Of a stretch of DNA of 64,000 nucleotides, positions 54,069-64,000 are shown one piece after another. Position numbers and translations under genes: made by a program. Position 1 is the first letter of the stretch. Every line of letters starts with the position of its first letter. Below the pieces are notes generated by a model, which did not search any database, was not told where the DNA came from, and was given only the letters and a program-made list of their open reading frames with translations. Origin of the DNA: Acanthopleura granulata (Eukaryota > Mollusca > Polyplacophora > Chitonida > Chitonidae); assembly GCA_016165875.1 (NCBI GenBank), contig JABBOT010000080.1, positions 18,572,572 through 18,636,571 of the forward strand. Reading direction: 5' to 3'.

Positions 54069-54364
54069 GTTCATGACACAATGACAGGTCAACTCCTCAG
54101 TGGGGTAATAATTAAGGCCTTTTCTGCCTGTAGTCCTGGCACTGATGTCATATGTGCAGATACCAAGGATATAGGAGATCCATATCCAGGCTGTATTCCA
54201 TTCAGTCATATCAACGGAGGTGTATGTTAATTGTTTTGAATAATTTCATCGATCTAGTTTAGATAAAGTAATGGTTTATTCATGCGGAAGTGGAATTCTC
54301 TTTTCCATCCTTAAAATATGAACATGCCACTATGTTTTCACCTTCATGCTGCACAAAAAACAGC

Positions 54365-54930
54365 TGCCAACTGAGCTCTGCATACTGAAACTATGAGCAT
54401 ACAACTGAGCTCTGCATACTGAAACAATGAAGCATACAACTGAGCTCTGCATATTTAAACAATGAAGCATACAACTGAGCTCTGCACACTGAAACAATGA
54501 AGCATACAACTGAGCCCTGCATACTGAAACAATGAGCATACAACTGAGCTCTGCATATTGATGAAACAATGAGCATACAACTGAGCTCTGTATATTGAAA
54601 CAATGAAGCATACAACTGAGCTCTGCATATTGAAACAATGAAGCATACAACTGAGCTCTGCATACTGAAACAATGAAGCATACAACTTAGCCCTGCATAC
54701 TGAAACAATGAAGCATACAACTGAGCTCTGCATATTGACACAATGAAGCATACAACTGAGCTCTGCATACTGAAACAATGAAGCATACAACTGAGCTCTG
54801 CATAGTGAAACAACGAAGCATACAACTGAGCTCTGCATACTGAAACAATGAAGCATACAACTTAGCTCTGCATACTGAAACAATGAAGCATACAACTTAG
54901 CTCTGCATACTGAAACGATGAAGCATACAT
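54365..54930. repeat. 35-bp minisatellite, about 16 units
   Basis: Unit: GAAGCATACAACTGAGCTCT then GCATACTGAAACAAT, with shorter variants lacking GA. All three minus-strand frames stay open for 100-146 codons only because the repeat lacks stops in those phases, so I do not call it coding. Confidence 0.93.
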
Positions 54931-57053
54931 CTCAGTATATATACATATACGCAATGGCATTGTGCTGATGCAGCAAACACCAAGTATTTCACTTCATTGA
55001 AATGGGTTGTGGATGAGTCGTTAAGAGGCTTGACTTATTGTCGCTAGAACTCACATTAAGCAGACTCAATGCAGCTGTTACTAGGGTGATTTAGGTGATT
55101 TGTAGCCTTCAACAATGCTCATCTGTTTTACAAATGAAAACCACTTGCCTTTCCCCAAACGTGGTGCTCATGCATAAACCCTATGCGTCACTAGTGGGCA
55201 AGTTCATCAGTGACTAGACAAAGGTCAATGGTTCGCTCCAGATATAATTCACACATAAAACTGACTGTTATTTTATACACATAAAAAGTAAGTAATTCTT
55301 GCATTAAACAACAATCAAATAACAAACTTATGACTTACTGAAAAATAATTATTACCTTCTTTTTTTTAAGTCCAAATGCACCATAACCATTTATACATTG
55401 TATATGGAAGTTTTCATTCCTTTGTCCTTCTCTTTCTCCTTTCATTATCACAGACTCTGTCATAGCGAGTGCTCTACCACTATATATGATAAGTCACTGA
55501 TAAATCTTTCATCATCTCCCTGATTAATGCCTGTTCACCTCTAACTCTCCATTCATGAATTATACTTACCGGTGGTAAGGACAGGGCTTAAGCTGTCTTG
55601 GTGATACACCCTAAGATTTACTATTGTAATTATGAAATCTGCCAGCTAATGCTGGCCCTTAATGCTCCGTGCAAATGTACCCATTTGTCAAGACCATCAT
55701 CGGAGATATGACAACATGATCAGGGGTGGGGGACGGGCGATTGCAAGCACATACGGCTGTTATTTAGGCTTGATTTTGTGGACTTGTTCACTAGATAACT
55801 GCTCACCACACAAATCTAGTAACTGAAGACCAGATGATACACAATGACTCCCCACTCATCCATTCAAAATAATGCTGTAGGCTGAATGCATTTTTTCTCC
55901 ATACATTATAGTTAACTTCCAGTAACACTAATGGCCTTGGGCAATTCAGAACTATCATGATGTTGGGACTGAATTATTCTGCCACCAACATATAATCACA
56001 TTTACAGAACAAATTTCACTCTTGCACTTCCCATTAACATGGCAGTCACTCTAACATGAACTCTGCCTGTTTCCAGTTTCCACTCTCTCTGTAATCATTT
56101 TTACAGCGTCTATAATTTATGTGTACTCACATGTACCAAAAGCATGCATGCACTGAAGTCTAGAATTTCAGTTGGAAACTAAAGGCTTCCTCTGCATTAC
56201 CTCCCCTGAAGTTCCAGCACTTTGCAGTTAGATTGGATGTGACATATCCAAAGGAAATCTAGATCAGGTGGCATAATTTTTATAAATCTTGATCACAACA
56301 AATTAAATGTATCTGAAAGCTTTGGGTAAAAAATTGGACCATCCTTTCTGAGGGCTTTTATCTCACAATGAATCACTTATTTTCACTAAATTTCCTTAAC
56401 AGTTATATAAGAAAACAGTGTCGGGTGCAAAAAGTGAATACTCTTGGTTTATGTATCAAGACGGGAGGAGAGAAGAACTCCACTGTCTGCAGACAGAGAT
56501 ACTTTTTTTCCATTAGTCTTTCTTTTTTTGCTTTTCTTGTTGGAATCTAAGCAGTTAACTGCATAGCACTGATTGTTAATCACTTCCAGTGGAAAATGTG
56601 TATCCTAATGTGTGTTCCAGCTACATGTACAATCTACACATTGTATGCATCATCCAGCCCATCAAATAAGGTCGCACTTGTTGTAGTATCAGGTATCAAA
56701 AACTAATCTTGTGTTACATCATGTTGGCTGTCAACTCAGAAGGAGGGTGATCAGAGCAGGTGTATTAAACAATCAGTTTTGATTATCCACCTGTCACAAA
56801 ATGTCATGTAAACATTCCTGTTGACATATACGGCCTAGTTTCCTGCTGCCGGTCGCCCAATTTTACTAATGCCTTCACTGACGACAACACATATTTCAGT
56901 TGTCACAACTAAAGAGTATAGTTGGAACAGACCCAGATGAGGCCTAACACTAAAATTAAGAAAAGTTTCCCCTCAAGTACTAAAATTTCTTCTGCCCAGC
57001 TGCATGTATAACCATGCCTGCAACAGATATTTTCTTTGTTTACAAGAGGTATT

Positions 57054-57126
57054 CACCTGAGTACCACCTGTCCAGTGTACCTACACAATTAACCTTGTTC
57101 AAACAGACAGGTGGGCTGTTCACCTG
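57054..57126. promoter_or_regulatory. Cluster of four CAGGTG E-boxes in 73 bp
   Basis: CACCTG at 57,054-57,059, 57,065-57,070 and 57,121-57,126, and CAGGTG at 57,108-57,113. Two more lie nearby at 56,757-56,762 and 56,788-56,793. This is the E2-box recognised by Snail/ZEB and some bHLH factors. Chance expectation in 73 bp is well below one. The link to tox regulation is inferred from position only. Confidence 0.4.
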
Positions 57127-59379
57127 GGGGAATACATGAATACATGCCTAACACAGCCTTTGACAGGCAGACCAGCCTGGACACCTAGAAAACAAATATC
57201 TGTTTGATGTCTTCACTATTCCCACATATACATTTCTTTCCTTCCACACAACAAAATATCTAGCAGTTTCAGAATTCTTTTTACTTCTTTTACCTTTGTC
57301 ACAAATATTTACAAAATAAGAATATGTTTCACACACATGAGCGCACCTGTCATTTTTTAATGTCAAAAATTCTTGCAACATGAATGTAAGGGCTGGAATG
57401 TTTTAACAAGGAGAAATAAAAAATTACTCATTTTTTAAAGATCAAGAGGACAAGCCTCATTAACCATGTTTCATGTCAGATAAATAAAATCCCTGTGGTG
57501 AAATTCCAATTAAATCTAATGCTTGCTAAACGTATGTATCTTATATTCTCTAACCAAATAGGCCACTGCCATATAGGTACATGTCATAAAGGAATCTAAT
57601 TCTTTATAAATGTAAACCCCGTATTTAGGTACATGTACACTCTGTTTTTATTTCCTCATCTATATTTGTGGCTATAAAATTTGTATTGAATATCTGAGCA
57701 CAGGATATGAAATGATGCTGATGAGACATCAATCCTGGCCCCCACATGCCCCTTTATTAACTCAGAACTGACTGATCATATATAACAGGAAAGGTCAACA
57801 CAGTGCTACAGCACTACAGTTCAGTAAATGTAACAAAAAGTATTTATGGATCCATCTGATGGGTATTTAATGGAGGACTCAAGTTTTAATCATCTACACG
57901 ATGACAACCCGTAGTTTATGGTCAGAGGAAATAAAATGCATACATGTGCACTAAAATAAGACAACGCAATATAAGTCCAGTGATTTAACCTCTAAGAATT
58001 AAGAATAATCCCAGCCATCTGCAGGCAATGTTATAAACATGATCAATAAATGCTCTGCATCTGCATGTTAATATATGTATGTCCATTGTTACCACTGTGA
58101 AGTTATTCCAACTTCTGAGAGACAATGTGTATCATAGGTTAATTACATTACCTGCATTAATTAACACCATTTGGAGATTAGATTTACCCGACAGGTGGAA
58201 GTCCAGATGGTATCTACATTTTACTCTGCATTAAACTTGCAAAAGCCAGCCACCCAGATAATTAACTATTAACAGGGAGTCCATGGAATAAAACCATGTA
58301 ACTGCATGCGGTTTGCCTATTTAACATGATAACGCACATGTGTGATAAAGTGTTCAATAATTGACACACAATTTATTCCTAACAATATTCATACAGCATA
58401 CATGTGAACTGTGATCGTATTTAACTCTTAACTCTTATGATGTTACCATATGTTTAGAGCACTTCTTGATTCACTGATTCATCATATAATACTGCTCATG
58501 TGTATGGGTGTGTGCATGGATTCAGAACTCACAATGAAGGGATCTTCCTCATTTCCACATAGGTCTAATTACTTTGCAAAGCGCAGACTGCAGCAGTGAT
58601 GCATACATATGTATAAGCATATGTTTTGCATGTTTATACATCGCAATTATCCTCCGCAAACTGACCCAGAGAACACAGATAAGGATTTTCAGATATGCAT
58701 GCATACCGTATCAATATTCTAGCACTAATTGACTATGAATAATTCAAATGCACATGTACCCAGTACAGTATGTATAATTCAATGCAATCTTATCTATGAG
58801 CTGTTTCAAAGAAAGGGGAAATCAGAAACAAATGTCGGCATAATTCCTCTATCATGAGATTACACAGTAATCAAAAATGAATTTTTAAGGGCTAAAATAT
58901 CACATAATATTTGTTTGTTCACTTTGGTTTCACCTTGTTTCCAACATTATTTCAGTCATGATAATTGTTATGGTGTCTCAGATGCAACATGCTGCCAGAT
59001 TGGACACATTCACATGTACAGAACTGCCTCAGTGGAAAGCCATGCTGACACCATCAGATGGGATACCTAAACCACAAATGGACACTGGACTGACTCTAAG
59101 TACATGTCCTTGGCCCATCCTTATGTACTCACAGCCAGGCCATCATTTAACAAGGAGGCAGAAAGATTGGGAATTTCACTGAACTTGCACAAGACTGAAC
59201 CTCTATCTCCAAGATAAACTTAAATGCTCTTGTATCATTAATAGTCATCGAGGTGTGGCAAAGTTTGTAGAGGAAACATTCACTGAGACTACAACACAAC
59301 AACTTAATACATGTATGGTATAGGAACAGACAAAACAATCTCTTTCCACAAAGTATTGTTCACAAGGTCATGCTAACCA

Positions 59380-59560
59380 TTTGTTCATTAAGTCATGACA
59401 ACATGTGTTCTCAGTCATGTCACTATGTGTACACAATGTCATGACAGCATGAGTTCATGAAATCATGTCAAGATGGATTCACAAAGTCATATCAATATGT
59501 GTTCACGTTTATGTCAATGTGTGTTCACAACGTTACGACAACAACATGTTCACACAAAAA
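59380..59560. repeat. Degenerate minisatellite, about 30 bp x 6
   Basis: Repeats of GTCATGACAACATGTGTTCA-like units with drifting sequence, such as GTCATGTCACTATGTGTACA and GTCATATCAATATGTGTTCA. Confidence 0.85.
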
Positions 59561-61189
59561 AAGAGACAAGACAGAAATTATGATAAAATTTAAATAAATG
59601 AGGCCTGCATGGATGTAGCAGTTCGAGATGAACTGAACATATGTGAGAGTTAATTGACAGAACAGTGAAAATTCTCTTGTGGGTCTGATCGCACTGATAG
59701 GAGGGAGCACTTCAGGCCACATGTATTGGTTCTGAGTGTGAATACATATATGTCCCGGGGTTAATTTATTAATGGTTTGATCTACAGATCAGATAGAGTG
59801 CCATCTACATCAAAAGCAGATAACATGTTTCACCTGTGGGACCCAAAGATCAATCAAGATTTCCTGGCAGATACAACACTATGTAGTCACACCTGACTTT
59901 GACATCTGCTGATCTGAGCACAGAGTCACCTAAAAATCAGGCTATTTCGAACAACACCCACATCAGCTGTATCAGGTTACAAACCAAAAGATAGAAAAAA
60001 CAGGTTGGTCTGGGTAAAACAAGTGCATGATAAGATACGTAATTAACTATTTTAATCATTACCTTCATCACATCACAAATGGGCCTTGAAAGATAATGTT
60101 TTGTTTTCTTCAACAGAAATAAAAACCTAACCTGCATTGTGTGATAACGAAGAGGCTAAGACTGACAATGTTCTATACTTACGTCACAGGTATGATTACA
60201 AGGAAGTGAGAGATGCACATGATACAAGTTTATACGTGATTGGTGGCTTTGACAATTTAGAATTACCTTTCACATGTTACATGTCCAGGTAAACACAGTT
60301 TCCATGTCCATCGAATATTTTTTTTCACCCAAATCACGTTTTCATATTCAGTATTTTCAGTTGGTAAAATGTACAGCACCCTAACTTGAAATATTTGAGG
60401 TTTCCTGTATTTTCGCTCGAACTTAAGCATCCTTCAAGGGACATGTTTGCTTGATTCTCATTGATTCCTCTACCTAATATATGGCCACATCACAGTTTTT
60501 TCTGGAGTCTTGATTAAGTTCTCACAGAAAAAGTTAAGTGTAGACATCAAGAGTATCATTTTAAGGACTACATGTGCTTAATCAAGCACAGTAATTCTTA
60601 CAAACCAAAATTTAAGTAAAATACAGTATACAGAAAAATATAGCAATTACTTACATATACACATATACTATCAAGTAACTCCTCAAAGTGCATTGACTGA
60701 TTTGCACATATTATGGTAAGGGCCTGCTATATTTTATAATGAAAAAGCGCGAAAACAACAATCTGAGACATTTTACATGTTACAGAAGACAAAATGATAA
60801 AAATCTTCTCGAATATACATAATTATCATTTTAAACCTGTAGCAAAGCCTGGTCAAAGAAATAAACAATATGACAAGGAATAATTTGGAAAATGCATGGC
60901 TCAACTCACAAAGAGATTGATTGATCCTTTATACATTAGCTGGCATATCTACATCAAGACACACTCTATCACCTCCACGTAGATGACATGTCACTGGATT
61001 TATCAGAACACACAATATTTATGTGAATCTTTATCCGCAGAAAAGTTGGGGATGGATTCGGAATGGCATTGTCCGCAGGATTTGGTTAAAGGGCTAAATA
61101 TTCCAGGAGAGAAACACTACCAGGTTTTATTCATAAGGGTTGAGTCGGTCTTTAGGAGATGCTGTCAGAACTGTGCCTAAATGATGACA

Positions 61190-61560
61190 ACACTCTGACA
61201 CGGGTTACAACGGTTTTCATCTATCACCCTTAACTGTATAATGCATAAAAGCCGGCTATGTTTACAAGGGGAGGCGGCCATTGGCTAGGGTCGGGGTCGA
61301 TATCGCCTCCAGCTACTTCAACTCCTGCTAATGATGTTTTTGTAGACTGTTTCCATTACTTTGATCAAATTTTCCTTTTCTAAATTAACTTGTCAATACC
61401 ACTTTTGATTAACGACAGCAGATAAGCAGCCTAATAAATGGCTCTGAGTCAGGCCTTACACTCATGTCCAGCACTAAAATTTCCCTCTATCCACGGCCCA
61501 CATCGATCAGCAAACAGCGGTCATTAAGGGGGAGACAACTGACCAGTGTGACAGTCTATC
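61190..61560. promoter_or_regulatory. Motif-dense block, candidate enhancer
   Basis: A GC-richer stretch in AT-rich DNA. It has a palindromic TCF/LEF-type site CTTTGATCAAA at 61,359-61,369, a Forkhead-type TGTTTAC near 61,260, homeodomain-type GATTAACG and CTAATGATG, and GATA-type AGATAAGC. Recognition is by eye; no conservation data. Confidence 0.25.
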
Positions 61561-61880
61561 ACCATCCAGGATATATATATATATTTATATATACATATAG
61601 CTATATCTTTCAAGAACCTCTGGGAAATAAAGAACAATGTAATCAGTATAGTATAATATCAGTCAGCTTATCAGACAAAGAAACCAATGCCACACGCAGC
61701 TGTGAATAGGGAACAGAGGTCATCAGTATGTCAGAGAAAGACACACACATCTATGCCAGAAGTTCATTAGAAATCCTATGAGAGACAGGCAATGTAATCT
61801 AATGGTTACACAGAGACAACGTATAGAAAACTGGTACATTCAAGACACACCGCAGGAAACTTCCATACATTATGAACTGT

Positions 61881-61985
61881 CTGCCATAACAGCATGTAGG
61901 CAATTAAACTATATGAAAAGAACCCTATTAACTGTTTGCCAGAACACTATGTAGACAATTAAACTATATGAAAAGAACCCTATGA
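61881..61985. repeat. Two-unit repeat of about 55 bp
   Basis: CAATTAAACTATATGAAAAG followed by AACCCTAT occurs twice, each time preceded by AACTGT(C/T)TGCCA and TGTAG(G/A). Confidence 0.9.
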
Positions 61986-62089
61986 GGAATACCCTGTGTG
62001 AAACAATAAATGTTATACAGGTACACCATGAAGATCAATCCAAGAACCTCTTTGGGAAACTGACAACGATGTTATAAATGAAGGTCAAT

Positions 62090-62400
62090 CAAAGAACCTC
62101 TAAGGGAAGCTGGCAACCATGTTTTTGACCTATGCCTAAAGCCTGCCCAACAACCTCTGAAGGAAGCTGGCAACCATGTTTTTGACCTATGCCTAAAGCC
62201 TGCCCAACAACCTCTAAGGGAAGCTGGCAACCATGTTTTTGACCTATGCCTAAAGCCTGCCCAACAACCTCTAAGGGAAGCTGGCAACCATGTTTTTGAC
62301 CTATGCCTAAAGTCTGCCCAACAACCTCTAAAGGATGCTGGCAACCATGTTTTTGACCTATGCCTAAAGTCTGCCCAAGAACCTCTAAGGAAAGCTGGCA
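62090..62400. repeat. 57-bp minisatellite, about 5.5 units
   Basis: Unit: AAGCTGGCAACCATGTTTTT then GACCTATGCCTAAAGCCTGC then CCAACAACCTCTAAGGG. Because 57 is divisible by 3, the minus strand shows a regular 19-residue repeat (WLPASLRGCWAGFRHRSKT), but there is no gene context. Confidence 0.92.
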
Positions 62401-64000
62401 ACCATATTACACATGAAAGAGAACCCAATAACTTCAATGGAAACAATGTTGTCATTTGTGCAGTAGAGGGTATATATAAGAAATGAACACCAATGTCAAC
62501 AGTAAATTATGGAGCACATCCTATGAAAGAAAAAAAAATGTTCTAGGTAAAATGCCTGTCATGGGCACTCCCATGAAGTTCTAGGCGAAACAAACCTATT
62601 AGAACAGAGCAGGGAAGCTTTGGAAAACAAACACTTGTGCCCTGGAAGTACTGGTGCCGGCAAGTGTATAATCCATACAGATGGAAGTGAATAAATCAAT
62701 AACGATATGGTGCTTATCAAACTGATCAATAAGTTCATGTACTTCAATGACAAATTGAACAATACATAATCATAAACAAAGTAAAACGAATGAACACCAT
62801 ATAGGACAGTAGATCTGATATTCTATCAGATAAGTGTTCACTTATGCTCAATCCCTATAAGTCACAAGCTGCTAAATGGATTAGCTTAATTAAGACTTAC
62901 ATGTAGAGAGACGTTTCAACAAACATGTTATCTCGCTTTTCTTTAGCTCACATCAAAAGTCAGCTCTCATTCCACATGCTAATAGGAAATTTCAGAGTTA
63001 GAATGACTTGACTGCGACATTGATGATAAAAATCAGGCATTTTCTATCTTTAACAACTTGAAAATTGGTAATAACTGTTCGTGTTAAAATTACTGGAGAT
63101 TTATCAATGCGTAATGGCATGATGATGTCTGGACTGTATTAATGAAGACATTTGCAATAATGAAAATGATGTTTGAATGAAGCATATATTGGCTTCCAGG
63201 ATCAGCAATAAGTGATTGTTTGTGACGTGAGTACATGGAGAAGTGACCAGGATATGCTACAAATCATGTAAAGGTACTACAGCTATAACCCCAATGTGCA
63301 GGTCTAAAATACCACTGTCTTTTGGTACCTGAAGGCAGTGTTGACCTGACTGACAACTTTAAGTCACTGGAAAGATGTATACACAAACAAATCTCTGCGG
63401 TCCACGTTCCCAGGCAACTGTGCAGGCAAAATCACATCAGTAAACCTGTGAGTACCTCAATGAAAGTATCCTTGTAAATGCATGTTGATTTGTGCATGGC
63501 ACAGATATTATGCACACACAAGTTCACTCCACTGGAGAACAAGTGTGCTTTTTCTCACAGGTTACTTGTATTAAAACAAAAAAACGGAAGTAAAATATTA
63601 AAAGATTCGTAATTCATGTACTTCATCCAACCCACTTTAACAAAATCGTCTAACAATTAAATATTCTCAATCACGAATGTGTCATCATAATAAAACCTTG
63701 AAAACAATTAAATCAAAATTATTGTGTTACCACAGTGATTCCATGTATAAATTTACACTCGAAAGGCTGTCAGTATTGTAGGGAGAGCATATCTACTGTA
63801 TTCCAGGTCAGTGTAACCTTTTGTGTATTTAACCATCAACCTATCGACACCCTTGATTTAAGGGACTCATCATTATAAATCCAGGGTGCAGTTAATTAGC
63901 CAACCTCTGGTGTCTGTTATGACTGCAGTCAGATCTGGTGTTGTAATGAGCACCCAGCACTGGAAGACGTGAAGCACAGCGTTAGTGGAGGGAGGGGGAG

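Larger units (their letters stand above)
53504..64000. other. tox 5' intron or upstream flank, non-coding
   Basis: About 10.5 kb without a convincing exon on either strand. It contains the minisatellites at 54,030, 54,365, 59,380, 61,881 and 62,090, the E-box cluster at 57,054, and a motif-dense block at 61,190-61,560, all listed separately. Short frames on both strands show no motifs. A tox promoter may lie here or beyond the window. Confidence 0.55.

Noticed and set aside
54330..54895. Three long overlapping minus-strand frames (106-146 codons)
   Set aside because: They lie entirely in the 35-bp minisatellite and are open in all three phases, as expected from a stop-free repeat.
58958..59182. 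74-codon plus-strand frame in the tox upstream region
   Set aside because: No motif, no splice context and no codon pattern different from surrounding non-coding DNA.

Overview
This is eukaryotic, animal DNA, most likely from a mollusc. Coding capacity is sparse, genes are interrupted by introns with GT...AG borders, and there are many minisatellites and several tRNA-derived SINE families of a kind I associate with molluscan genomes. One has an A-box/B-box head, a body built around the motif ATTTCACTTATACGACGGC, and a tail ending in GGAGGCCCC. No viral or prokaryotic gene was seen.

The dominant structure is a direct tandem segmental duplication. Copy A runs from before base 1 to 21,527. Copy B runs from 21,528 to 43,184, and its part matching copy A begins at 27,898. 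The aligned stretches look about 97-98% identical by eye. Each copy carries an intact, apparently single-exon gene for an asteroid-like (ASTE1) XPG/FEN1-fold nuclease on the minus strand (1,045-3,210 and 28,927-31,092). Downstream of each lies a decayed ASTE1-like pseudogene. Further along, each copy has the last coding exon and 3' region of a TOX-family HMG-box gene. The copies differ mainly in a 166-bp tRNA-like satellite (about 47 units in A, 3 in B), a 1.28-kb block present only in B, and a 163-bp block present only in A.

The duplication cut two genes. Its right breakpoint lies in the last intron of tox, so copy A holds an orphan tox terminal exon (21,043-21,103) and copy B holds the one joined to the full gene. 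Its left breakpoint lies in a minisatellite in front of the last exon of a plus-strand CRAL-TRIO (Sec14-like) gene, so the CRAL-TRIO exon at 24,963-25,621 is inferred to be cut off from its 5' exons. That minisatellite (21,528-24,962, about 47 bp x 70-75) appears to be an amplified copy of this exon's own intron/exon boundary, so the exon is preceded by dozens of acceptor-like AG sites.

From 42,700 to 52,292 the minus strand carries a tox gene reconstructed from seven exons with matching phases (478 codons plus stop), including a complete HMG box and the conserved Cys-rich C-terminus. A further 5' exon candidate lies at 53,386-53,503. The last 10.5 kb is non-coding, with minisatellites and a tight cluster of CAGGTG E-boxes. 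I read it as tox intron or 5' flank.
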